Shown: one piece after another, positions 1 to 6,409 of the stretch
How the letters are laid out: the number at the start of each line of letters is the position of its first letter
How positions within the stretch are numbered: position 1 is the first letter of the stretch
DNA from: Anaeromyxobacteraceae bacterium
Lineage (GTDB): Bacteria > Myxococcota > Myxococcia > Myxococcales > Anaeromyxobacteraceae
Assembly (NCBI GenBank): GCA_027349605.1
Contig: DAIEMM010000419.1
Location: 1 to 9,019, forward strand
Length of the DNA: 9,019 nt
Direction: 5' to 3'
Position numbers and translations under genes: made by a program
Notes under the pieces: model-generated
What the model was told of the DNA's origin: nothing
The model's input: only the letters and a program-made list of their open reading frames with translations
Database searches by the model: none

Positions 1-419
1 GAGAGGCTCTCGCCGACGTTGCTGACGTTGGCGAAGTTCGCGAGGCCGCCGATGCCGAGCTCCAGGTAGGGCTGGATGAAGAAGATGGGAAGGCGCAGCT
101 GGCCGAGCACGTAGAGCGGGACGGCGTTGGCCTTCACGGTGGTCCCGTCGACGGCCGTGGTGGACGACCACATGTACCCGCCGGCGATCTGCGCCCCGAT
201 GATCCCCATGGTGGCGCCGTAGGCGAGCTCGACGTCGCCCGAGGCCGGGAACTTCCCGCTGGCCACGTCGGCGACGGCCGCGTACCCGTCGGTGGCCGTC
301 GGCACCCAGACGCCGCCCTTCAGGGCGAGGTAGGTGTCGGCGGCGTGGGTGGACGCGGGGACGGCGACGACGGCGAGGGCGGCGAGAGCGGCGAGGAGCG
401 AGCGGCGGACGGTGGCCAT
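1..419 (-). CDS. Secreted, probable outer-membrane beta-barrel protein (N-terminal part, runs off the left edge)
   Basis: The frame starts at ATG 419-417 and stays open to the window edge, giving 139 codons. Residues 1-26 look like a Sec signal peptide: MATVRRS, then an Ala/Leu/Val-rich core, then a probable signal peptidase I site after T-H-A26. The mature part begins ADTYLALKGG and shows alternating hydrophobic/polar stretches with many Gly and aromatic residues (AYGATMGIIGAQIAGGYMW, LYVLGQLRLP, PYLELGIGG), the look of a small porin-like barrel of the OmpA/OmpW or outer-membrane beta-barrel type. That class is inferred, because the C-terminal strand and its closing aromatic residue lie outside the window. 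The start is supported by a purine-rich ribosome site (AAAGGA) six bases upstream. It lies 33 bp downstream of the membrane-protein gene on the same strand, so it may be co-transcribed, although its strong ribosome site would also allow high independent expression. Confidence 0.8.
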   Translation of the reverse strand, partial: MATVRRSLLAALAALAVVAVPASTHAADTYLALKGGVWVPTATDGYAAVADVASGKFPASGDVELAYGATMGIIGAQIAGGYMWSSTTAVDGTTVKANAVPLYVLGQLRLPIFFIQPYLELGIGGLANFANVSNVGESL

Positions 420-425
420 GGGCTT

Positions 426-431
426 TCCTTT
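426..431 (-). promoter_or_regulatory. Ribosome binding site of the barrel protein gene
   Basis: On the minus strand this reads AAAGGA with six bases before the ATG at 419-417. It fixes that start for a gene truncated by the window edge and is much stronger than the site of the gene just upstream. Confidence 0.6.
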
Positions 432-452
432 CCCGAGAGGGAGAGCACGAGC

Positions 453-1286
453 CTAGACAGGATCCGGCCCGGACGCCAGTTCGCGTACCGCGGGCGGCGA
501 GGCGGGCTCGTCCCGCACCACCAGTGCGGTCGCGGCCGTGATGGCCACGGCCCGGAAGAAGACCCCCAGCACCGGGACGGCCAGCACGGCCACCGACGCC
601 AGGCCGAAGCCGGCAGACTCCCAGGATTGACGTTCCGTGAACGCCGCCTGGTGTCGCCAGGGGCGGGAGAGCCAGCCCACGAACCGGCCCGCGGGCGTGA
701 GGACGCGGAGCCACCTCGAACGCGCGCCCAGCGCCCCGAGCCCCCGCTCGAACCAGGTGGGCTCCCCGGGGCCCAGCCGCCCGGGTTGCATCTCCACCGG
801 GATCTCCAGCGCGTCGAGGACCACCCAGTACCAGGCCCAGGCGACCCCGAGCGACAGGGTGATCCCGTGGCCGACCCCGGGAAGGAGCTTGACCAGGAAG
901 AAGACCGGGGCGAGCCCGATGGCCACCACCGCGCCCTGGCGGAGGGCCTTCGCCGATTCCCGCAGGAGGAGCCGCCCGTAGCTCTCCCCGGGGCGCTCCT
1001 CCTCGCCGAGGGGGGCGCCCAGCGCGCGCCGGGCCTCCACGGCGAGCCGCGTCCAGAGCGGCCAGAGGAGGGTGGGCGGCATGGAGGAGAGGGCCACGAA
1101 GGTCGCGAAGCCCACCTCGAGGAACCTGCCCTCCGCGGAGGATTGCGCGTACAGCGCGGCGAGAGCCGCCGAGCCGACGAAGGTGAGCCCGGTGGGGAGC
1201 AGGGCCGACCGCAGGAGCGCCCGGTCGGAGGCCACCAGCACCGCGGCGCGCACCACCTGGAAGAGCCCCCAGCGGAAGCGCGCCAT
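453..1286 (-). CDS. Multi-pass inner-membrane protein, possibly EI24/CysZ-like
   Basis: A 277-residue protein with no recognisable catalytic motif. Hydrophobic stretches lie at about 27-46, 56-80, 115-135, 140-160 and 226-256, consistent with an inner-membrane protein of four to six spans. The N-terminal pattern (MARFRWGLFQVVRA followed by a Leu-rich helix with P31), the central helix pair and the C-terminal Pro-Val-Leu-Gly ... Ala-rich helix resemble the EI24/CysZ (formerly DUF540) layout, in which CysZ transports sulfate; this assignment is tentative and no substrate can be read from the sequence. The C-terminal tail (RDEPASPPAVRELASGPDPV) is soluble and Pro-rich. It follows tpx by 22 bp on the same strand, so co-transcription is likely. 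I see no good ribosome site before the ATG, which suggests translation coupled to tpx or poor expression. The reading frame is certain; the family is not. Confidence 0.75.
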   Translation of the reverse strand: MARFRWGLFQVVRAAVLVASDRALLRSALLPTGLTFVGSAALAALYAQSSAEGRFLEVGFATFVALSSMPPTLLWPLWTRLAVEARRALGAPLGEEERPGESYGRLLLRESAKALRQGAVVAIGLAPVFFLVKLLPGVGHGITLSLGVAWAWYWVVLDALEIPVEMQPGRLGPGEPTWFERGLGALGARSRWLRVLTPAGRFVGWLSRPWRHQAAFTERQSWESAGFGLASVAVLAVPVLGVFFRAVAITAATALVVRDEPASPPAVRELASGPDPV

Positions 1287-1308
1287 CGGTCGAACGGATC
1301 CGGCGTCG

Positions 1309-1809
1309 CTACTTCGCGGCGGCGAGCGCGGCGTCGTAGTTCGGCTCCTGGCCGATCTCGGGGACGAGCTCGGTGTGGACGATCTTGTCGTTCTCGTCGA
1401 GCACGACCACGGCGCGGGCGGTGACCCCGGCCATCGGACCGTCCTCGAGGAGGACTCCGTAGGTCTTGGCGAACGACTTGCCGCGGATCATGGAGAGGCT
1501 GACCACGTTCTGGAGCCCCTCGGTGGTGCAGAAGCGCTTCATCGCGAAGGGCAGGTCGGCCGAGATGACGAGGACCACCGTGTTGGGCAGCTTTCCCCCG
1601 CTCTCGTTGAACTTGCGGGTCGAGGTGGCGCAGACCGCGGTGTCGAGGCTGGGGACGATGTTCAGGATCTTCTTCTTGCCCTTCCACTCGGCCAGGCCCA
1701 CGTCCTTCAGGTCGACGCCGGTGAGCTTGAAGTCGGGAGCCTGCGTGCCCTTCTGGGGCAGCTCGCCGTTCGTGTGGATGGGGGTGCCCTTCAGGGTGAC
1801 GGTGGCCAT
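1309..1809 (-). CDS. tpx: Thiol peroxidase (Tpx, atypical 2-Cys peroxiredoxin)
   Basis: A 166-residue protein, the usual Tpx length. It reduces H2O2 and organic hydroperoxides in the cytoplasm using thioredoxin. Visible hallmarks are the N-terminal ATVTLKGTPIHTNGELP strand, APDFKLT at 24-30, and the active-site segment NIVPSLDTAVCATSTRKFN with peroxidatic Cys60 in the SxDTxVC context. The resolving Cys94 sits in KRFC, and the conserved Arg132 lies in VTARAVVVLDEN. The 60/94 cysteine pair matches the spacing of E. coli Tpx (61/95), so the intramolecular-disulfide mechanism should hold. No residue is missing. The start has a good AAAGGA ribosome site. The gene sits 45 bp downstream of yqgE and 22 bp upstream of a membrane-protein gene. 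The divergent Nfn-rubrerythrin fusion about 850 bp away makes this neighbourhood look like peroxide defence. Confidence 0.97.
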   Translation of the reverse strand: MATVTLKGTPIHTNGELPQKGTQAPDFKLTGVDLKDVGLAEWKGKKKILNIVPSLDTAVCATSTRKFNESGGKLPNTVVLVISADLPFAMKRFCTTEGLQNVVSLSMIRGKSFAKTYGVLLEDGPMAGVTARAVVVLDENDKIVHTELVPEIGQEPNYDAALAAAK

Positions 1810-1819
1810 GTCGATGGTT

Positions 1820-1825
1820 TCCTTT
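1820..1825 (-). promoter_or_regulatory. Ribosome binding site of tpx
   Basis: The minus strand reads AAAGGA about 10 bases before the tpx ATG (1809-1807), inside the longer AAAGGAAA. The same core precedes the barrel protein gene, whereas the membrane gene between them lacks one. Confidence 0.5.
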
Positions 1826-1854
1826 CGCTGGAGTGCGGACCCGTAGTCTAACCG

Positions 1855-2451
1855 TCAGGCCATCGCCCCGCCGCCGCCGACGATGAATCCATTCGGGTCG
1901 AGACCCAGGCGGCGCACCGCCTCCGACCACCGATCGGGTACCGGGACCGTGGTCACGAGATCCTCGTCGAACCCGAGGGGAACCCAGGAACCCTGCGAGA
2001 TCTCCGCCTCGAGCTGCATGGGCGCCCAGCCGGCGTAGCCCACGAAGAGCTGCACCGGCCCCGGCCCGTCGTGGCTCAGGATCGACTCCAGCACCGGCCG
2101 GGAGCTCCCCACCGCGAGGTTCCGTCCGACGCGGATTGCGTCCTCGTCGTCGGGACCACCGCCGCGCCGGTAGAGCACCCAGACCTGCTCCGGCGCCACC
2201 GGCCCACCCACCAGCACCGGCCGCTGGCCGTGCTCGGAAGCGCGGGCCAGGCCGCCCAGCCGGTCGTCCACCGATGCGAGCATGTCCGCGGCCGAGATGG
2301 GAGCGGGCCGGTTCACCACGAATCCCATGGCCCCAGCCCTCCGGTGGCCGGTCATGAGCACGAGCGATCCCGCGAAGTTCGGGTCGCGCAGCCCGGGGGC
2401 CGCGACCAGGAACCCGGGCGCAAGGTGGCCGGCCGCTCGCTCGCTCGCCAT
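1855..2451 (-). CDS. yqgE: YqgE/AlgH family protein
   Basis: A 198-residue cytoplasmic protein of the conserved YqgE/AlgH (DUF179) family, whose biochemical role is unsettled; AlgH was linked to alginate regulation in Pseudomonas. Family hallmarks appear in order: HLAPGFLVAAPGLRDPNFAGSLVLM (9-33), GAMGFVVNRP (40-49), VLVGGPV near 79-85, the signature GYAGWAPMQLEAEISQGSW (138-156), and a C-terminal segment rich in Asp and Arg. I chose ATG 2451-2449 because an AGGA ribosome site lies eight bases upstream and family members begin only a few residues before the GxFL motif. An alternative TTG start at 2487 would add a 12-residue basic leader (RGPRTGRRNRG) and looks less likely. It ends at TGA 1857-1855, 45 bp before tpx, and is the first gene of the leftward run. 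It diverges from the Nfn-rubrerythrin gene across 210 bp. Confidence 0.92.
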   Translation of the reverse strand: MASERAAGHLAPGFLVAAPGLRDPNFAGSLVLMTGHRRAGAMGFVVNRPAPISAADMLASVDDRLGGLARASEHGQRPVLVGGPVAPEQVWVLYRRGGGPDDEDAIRVGRNLAVGSSRPVLESILSHDGPGPVQLFVGYAGWAPMQLEAEISQGSWVPLGFDEDLVTTVPVPDRWSEAVRRLGLDPNGFIVGGGGAMA

Positions 2452-2459
2452 CCCCCTGT

Positions 2460-2463
2460 TCCT
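2460..2463 (-). promoter_or_regulatory. Ribosome binding site that favours the internal yqgE start
   Basis: The minus strand reads AGGA eight bases before ATG 2451-2449. The upstream alternative, TTG at 2487-2485, has no comparable spacing, so the shorter protein is preferred. Confidence 0.5.
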
Positions 2464-2571
2464 GCGCCCAGTGCGCGGTCCGCGCAAGGGGGCTTCCCCG
2501 GAAGAGCCCGGCTCGGCGCAACCCCCCGCCGTTCACGCACTTTTTGGAATCGCCGCCCTCGCGCGTTGTCC

Positions 2572-2600
2572 TTGACGGGTACAGACGTCGCTGGTACCAA
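2572..2600 (+). promoter_or_regulatory. Candidate sigma70-type promoter of the Nfn-rubrerythrin fusion gene
   Basis: TTGACG at 2572-2577 matches the -35 consensus in five of six bases. After a 17-base spacer comes TACCAA at 2595-2600, a weak -10 that keeps the T and A of the first two positions. Transcription would start near 2607, leaving a leader of about 55 bases before the ATG at 2662. A dyad overlaps the -10 (separate entry). The weak -10 is the main doubt. Confidence 0.35.
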
Positions 2601-2607
2601 CGTCGTC
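2584..2607. promoter_or_regulatory. 24-bp imperfect dyad, candidate operator in the divergent promoter region
   Basis: The half-sites GACGTCGCTGGT and ACCAACGTCGTC are complementary at 10 of 12 positions, centred on TGGTACCA at 2592-2599. The dyad covers the spacer end, the -10 and the likely start site of the candidate promoter, a typical position for a repressor. It lies in the only divergent intergenic region of the window, so it could also affect yqgE-tpx. I do not recognise it as a known consensus. Confidence 0.4.
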
Positions 2608-2661
2608 CCGCCGGAAAGCCCTCCCGGTGCCCCTCCAGCGCTGCACGAGGTTCCGAAGCCC

Positions 2662-5600
2662 ATGTACAAGATCGTCCGCCACCAGGCCTTCTCTCCCACG
2701 ACCTTCCTCTGGGAGGTCGAGGCCCCCGACGTCGCCCGATCGGCCCAGGCCGGCCACTTCGTGATGCTGCGCCTGCACGAGGGCGCCGAGCGCATCCCGC
2801 TCACCGTCGCCGACTACGACCGCGAGGCCGGGACGATCACCATGGTGATCCAGGCGCTGGGCAAGACCACGAAGGAGATGATGGAGAACTACGCCGAGGG
2901 GGACACCTTCCTCGACTTCGTGGGACCGCTGGGCATGCCCCAGCACATCGAGGCGGGCAAGCACGTCGTCTTCGTCGGCGGCGGCCTGGGCGTGGCCCCG
3001 GTCTACCCCCAGCTGCGTGCCTTCAAGGAGGCCGGCTGCCGCACCACCAGCATCATCGGTTTTCGCAACAAGGACCTGGTCTTCTGGGAGGACAAGTTCA
3101 AGAAGTACTCCGACGACCTCATCGTCTGCACCGACGACGGCAGCTACGGCAAGCCCGGGTTCGTCACGGTGGCGCTGAAGGAGATCCTCGAGAAGGAGAA
3201 GCCGGACATGGTGGTGGCCATCGGGCCGCTCCCCATGATGTACGGCTGCGTCGAGACCTCCCGTCCGTTCGCCGTGAAGACCATGGTGTCGCTGAACGCC
3301 ATCATGGTGGACGGCACCGGCATGTGCGGCTCCTGCCGCGTCACCGTCGACGGCCAGGTGAAGTTCGCCTGCGTCGAGGGCCCCGACTTCGACGGCCACA
3401 AGGTGGACTTCAAGGAGCTGATGGCGCGGCAGAAGCGCTTCAAGGGGCAGGAGGAGCAGGCCAACGTCGACTACGCCCACGTCTGCAACCTCGAGAAGCA
3501 GCTCTTCGACGAGGAGAAGCGCAACTACAAGAAGATCAAGGAGCTCGAGCCGAAGCAGGTCCACATGCCGGAGCGCGACGCGCAGGAGCGCGCCCGCAAC
3601 TTCAAGGAAGTGAACCTGGGCTTCTCGCTCCAGGACGCCCTCCGCGAGGCCGAGCGCTGCATCCAGTGCGCGAAGCCCACCTGCATCGCCGGCTGCCCGG
3701 TGCAGATCGACATCCCGCGCTTCATCCGCCACCTGCTCGTGCGCGACCTCGACGGCGCGCTCGCCGCCATCTACGACGCCAACATGTTCCCGTCGGTGTG
3801 CGGCCGCGTCTGCCCGCAGGAGTCGCAGTGCGAGGCCCAGTGCATCATCAACAAGAAGGTCGAGTCGGTGGGGATCGGCCGCCTCGAGCGCTTCGTCGGG
3901 GACAACGCCAAGCCGCCTCCGGCCGTCCCGCCGGTCTTCGCGAAGAAGCTCGGCCGCGTCGCCGTGGTGGGCTCCGGCCCGGCCGGCCTGGCCGCCGCCG
4001 CCGACCTGGTCCGCTACGGCGCCGACGTGACCGTCTACGAGGCCCTGCACGTCGTCGGCGGGGTGCTCCGCTACGGCATCCCCTCCTTCCGCCTTCCCCG
4101 CGACATCATCGACCGCGAGGTGAACCGCCTGAAGGACATGGGCGTGAAGCTCGAGACCAACAAGGTGGTGGGCAAGACCTTCACCGTCCAGCAGCTCATG
4201 CAGGAGAAGGGCTACGACTCGGTGTTCCTCGGCGTCGGCGCGGGCGCGCCCACGTTCCTCGGGATCCCGGGCGAGTTCGCCGGCCAGGTCTACTCGGCCA
4301 ACGAGTTCCTCACCCGCGTGAACCTGATGGGCGGCGACAAGTTCCCCTACCTCGACACCCCGGTGAACGTCGGGCAGAGCGTGGTGGTCATCGGCGCCGG
4401 CAACACCGCCATGGACTGCCTGCGCGTCTCGAAGCGCATCGGCGCGGCCACCGTCCGCTGCGTCTACCGCCGCACCGAGGCCGAGGCCCCGGCCCGCATC
4501 GAGGAGCTGCGCCACGCCAAGGAGGAGGGGATCGACTTCTTCTTCCTCCACGCGCCGGTGGAGATCTACACCGACGCCGAGGGCAACGTCCGCGGCATGA
4601 AGGTCGAGGAGATGGAGCTCGGCGATCCCGACGAGAAGGGGCGCCGCAAGCCCGTTCCCACCGGCCGGTTCAAGGACCTGGCCTGCGACACGGTCATCTA
4701 CGCGCTCGGCACCAAGGCGAACCCCATCATCACCCAGGCCACCCCGGGCCTCGGCCTGAACAAGTGGGGCAACGTGGTGGCCGACGACAAGGCCCAGGCC
4801 ACGACGCTCCCCGGCGTCTTCGCCGGCGGCGACATCGTCACCGGCGGCGCCACGGTCATCCTGGCCATGGGCGCCGGCCGCCGCGCCGCCAAGGGCATCG
4901 CCACCTGGCTCGCCGGCGGGAAGTCCAAGTGGCCCGTCACCGAGGCCGACCTCGACGGGTTCGTCCCCATGACGCCGGTCGCCCCGGGCGCCGCCGCCAG
5001 CGCGAAGGGAGCCGCGAGCGTGGACTCTGCCGGAAAGACCTGCCCGAAGTGCCACCAGCCCATCGAGGGCGACGAGGAGTACATCTGCTGCGCCAACTCC
5101 AAGCTGCAGTGGCGCTGTGAGTCCTGCGCCAAGGTGAGCGAGGGCTTCGCCTTCCCGTACGGCCAGTGCCCGGCCTGCGGGGGCAAGCTGGCGCCGCTGG
5201 GCGATCGCTCCATCGGCGACGCCAAGGCCCTCGACGCGGTGCGCACCGCCTTCGAGATCGAGCTGGGCGGCATGGCCTTCTACAAGCGGGCTGCCGCCGA
5301 GGCGAAGGACCCGGAGCTGCAGAAGCTCTTCGGCAAGTTCGCCGAGATGGAGCACGAGCACATGGCCACCCTGTCCAGCCGGTACCACGTGGACGTGGCC
5401 GAGGCCTCCGAGGGCTTCAAGACCGAGCGCGCCGCCGTCTACGCGGGCATCCCCAACGACCCGCAGGACCCGGCCAACCTCTTCCGCATCGCCATCGCGT
5501 TCGAGCAGCGGGCGGTGAAGTACTTCTCGGAGAAGGGTGCCTCCTGCGCGCCGGGCTCGATGGAGCAGCAGCTCTACAGGGAGCTGGCCGCCGAGGAGAG

Positions 5601-5667
5601 GGAGCACGTGGACATCCTCACCACCGAGTACAACCGCTTCAAGGCGGGGAAGCCGGGGATGCTGTAG
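2662..5667 (+). CDS. NfnA-NfnB-rubrerythrin fusion: NAD(P)H flavo-iron-sulfur oxidoreductase with a C-terminal diiron peroxidase domain
   Basis: A 1001-residue cytoplasmic protein with no frameshift. Residues 1-280 are NfnA/PyrK-like: FAD motif RIPLT (45-49), nucleotide loop GGGLGVAP (107-114) and a [2Fe-2S] site with C222, C225, C237 and D217, a likely Asp ligand as in NfnA. Residues 286-770 are NfnB/GltD-like: C333, C336, C341, C345 and C380, C384, C390, C394 for [4Fe-4S] clusters, FAD motif VGSGPAG (436-442), NADPH motif VVIGAGNTAMD (575-585) and the closing AGGDIVTGGATVILAMGAG (721-739). An Ala/Gly/Pro linker (772-790) leads to cysteine knuckles C794/C797, C809/C810 and the rubredoxin-like C819/C822 plus C836/C839. 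A rubrerythrin four-helix domain ends the protein, with all expected diiron ligands: E867, E897/H900, E948, E979/H982. Fused NfnAB is known; it is no true glutamate synthase, since GltB is absent. The added rubrerythrin suggests NAD(P)H-driven peroxide or oxygen reduction (inference). The start is the only Met in the region; a GAGG lies 11 bases upstream. Confidence 0.95.
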   Translation: MYKIVRHQAFSPTTFLWEVEAPDVARSAQAGHFVMLRLHEGAERIPLTVADYDREAGTITMVIQALGKTTKEMMENYAEGDTFLDFVGPLGMPQHIEAGKHVVFVGGGLGVAPVYPQLRAFKEAGCRTTSIIGFRNKDLVFWEDKFKKYSDDLIVCTDDGSYGKPGFVTVALKEILEKEKPDMVVAIGPLPMMYGCVETSRPFAVKTMVSLNAIMVDGTGMCGSCRVTVDGQVKFACVEGPDFDGHKVDFKELMARQKRFKGQEEQANVDYAHVCNLEKQLFDEEKRNYKKIKELEPKQVHMPERDAQERARNFKEVNLGFSLQDALREAERCIQCAKPTCIAGCPVQIDIPRFIRHLLVRDLDGALAAIYDANMFPSVCGRVCPQESQCEAQCIINKKVESVGIGRLERFVGDNAKPPPAVPPVFAKKLGRVAVVGSGPAGLAAAADLVRYGADVTVYEALHVVGGVLRYGIPSFRLPRDIIDREVNRLKDMGVKLETNKVVGKTFTVQQLMQEKGYDSVFLGVGAGAPTFLGIPGEFAGQVYSANEFLTRVNLMGGDKFPYLDTPVNVGQSVVVIGAGNTAMDCLRVSKRIGAATVRCVYRRTEAEAPARIEELRHAKEEGIDFFFLHAPVEIYTDAEGNVRGMKVEEMELGDPDEKGRRKPVPTGRFKDLACDTVIYALGTKANPIITQATPGLGLNKWGNVVADDKAQATTLPGVFAGGDIVTGGATVILAMGAGRRAAKGIATWLAGGKSKWPVTEADLDGFVPMTPVAPGAAASAKGAASVDSAGKTCPKCHQPIEGDEEYICCANSKLQWRCESCAKVSEGFAFPYGQCPACGGKLAPLGDRSIGDAKALDAVRTAFEIELGGMAFYKRAAAEAKDPELQKLFGKFAEMEHEHMATLSSRYHVDVAEASEGFKTERAAVYAGIPNDPQDPANLFRIAIAFEQRAVKYFSEKGASCAPGSMEQQLYRELAAEEREHVDILTTEYNRFKAGKPGML

Positions 5668-5687
5668 GCGCTCCGGGAAACGGCTCG

Positions 5688-6347
5688 ATGCTCCCCCCCG
5701 TGGTCCTCTTCGACCTCGACGGGACGCTCATCGACTCCGTCCCGCTCATCGTGGCGTCGATGCGCCACGCCTTCGAGGGGCACCCCGACGCGCCGCCGGT
5801 GGCGGAGTGGGTGTCCCTCATCGGCACCCCGCTCGACACCATGATCCGGCGCTGGGCCGGCGACGAGGCCGACGTGGCGCGGGTGAAGGAGCGCTACAAG
5901 GAGCACCAGTGGGCGCACCACGACGCCATGGTGCGCGCCTTCCCGGGCGTCCCGGCCCTGCTCGACGCGCTCACGTCCCGGGGCGTGCGCATGGCGGTGG
6001 TGACGTCCAAGCTCGAGCCGTCGGCGCGACGCTCCCTCGACTTCGTCGGGCTCTCCCGTCACTTCGCCTTCCTGGTGGGCCTCGAGTCCACGGAGCGCCA
6101 CAAGCCCGACCCGGAACCGGTGCTCCACGCGCTCGGGCGGCTCGGCGCCCGGCCCGAGGAGGCCGCTTTCGTGGGCGATTCCCCCCACGACGTCGTGGCC
6201 GGAAACGCCGCCGGGGTGGGCACGGTGGCCACCCTCTGGGGCCCCTTCAGCCGGGAGGCGCTCGCCCGCGTCCGGCCCCGGGCGTGGGCCGCCTCCCCGG
6301 AGGAGGTCCTGCCGGCCCTGGAAGGTCTAGGGATTCCGGGGGCGTAG
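5688..6347 (+). CDS. HAD-superfamily phosphatase (phosphoglycolate phosphatase/PpaX-like)
   Basis: A 219-residue cytoplasmic hydrolase of HAD subfamily I, usual length. All four motifs are present. Motif I is FDLDGTLIDS with nucleophile D9 and acid/base D11, motif II is VVTSK with T106, motif III is K139 in RHKPDP, and motif IV is FVGDSPHDVVAGNAAG with D164 and D168. A helical cap lies at about 17-85 (SVPLIVASMRHAF ... RAFPGV). The order and spacing resemble phosphoglycolate phosphatase (Gph) and PpaX pyrophosphatase, but the substrate cannot be read from the sequence. The ATG lies 20 bp after the stop of the fusion gene, so the two are probably co-transcribed; only a weak GGGA precedes the start. 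An in-frame opening further upstream runs through the fusion gene in another frame and is not coding. It could be a housekeeping repair enzyme riding on the upstream promoter. Confidence 0.93.
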   Translation: MLPPVVLFDLDGTLIDSVPLIVASMRHAFEGHPDAPPVAEWVSLIGTPLDTMIRRWAGDEADVARVKERYKEHQWAHHDAMVRAFPGVPALLDALTSRGVRMAVVTSKLEPSARRSLDFVGLSRHFAFLVGLESTERHKPDPEPVLHALGRLGARPEEAAFVGDSPHDVVAGNAAGVGTVATLWGPFSREALARVRPRAWAASPEEVLPALEGLGIPGA

Positions 6348-6355
6348 GGCCGCAC

Positions 6356-6393
6356 CGGCCCGGGCCGCACGGCGCTGGCCAACGGCCCGGGCG
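6356..6393. repeat. GC-only palindrome and hairpin between the HAD and BI-1 genes
   Basis: CGGCCCGGGCCG at 6356-6367 is a perfect 12-base palindrome. Its right half GGGCCG (6362-6367) can instead pair with a second CGGCCC at 6383-6388 around a 15-base loop. It follows the HAD stop by nine bases but has no T tract, so it is at best a weak terminator or mRNA-end structure. It may also separate the HAD transcript from the BI-1 promoter just downstream. Confidence 0.35.
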
Positions 6394-6397
6394 TGGT

Positions 6398-6403
6398 TAG
6401 AAT
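6398..6403 (+). promoter_or_regulatory. -10 box for a probable leaderless BI-1 transcript
   Basis: TAGAAT matches the TATAAT consensus in five of six bases and ends exactly six bases before the ATG at 6410, so transcription would start at the A of the start codon. No ribosome site is visible before this gene, consistent with leaderless translation. The -35 region (around CTGGCC, 6375-6380) is poor. Confidence 0.5.
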
Positions 6404-6409
6404 CTCCGC

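Noticed and set aside
320..2536. A 738-codon minus-strand frame across yqgE, tpx and the membrane gene
   Set aside because: Arg/Pro/Gly-rich out-of-frame shadow; the three overlapping frames encode recognisable or well-formed proteins.
2071..2661. Upstream extension of the fusion gene by 197 codons
   Set aside because: This part runs antisense through yqgE, is Arg/Pro/His-rich without family features, and the NfnA homology begins at the Met encoded at 2662.
3502..3540. Possible frameshift or artificial join between the NfnA and NfnB modules
   Set aside because: The frame is continuous with a charged linker (DEEKRNYKKIKELEPK) and no repeated or out-of-frame sequence; NfnA-NfnB fusions are known elsewhere.
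2533..5607. A 1024-codon open frame on the minus strand opposite the fusion gene
   Set aside because: Low-complexity Leu/Ala/Gly/His/Val protein with no domain, explained by G/C-rich third positions of the real gene on the other strand.
5166..5687. Long upstream extension of the HAD gene
   Set aside because: It reads through the rubrerythrin domain in the wrong frame; HAD motif I starts only eight residues after the ATG at 5688, as usual for the family.
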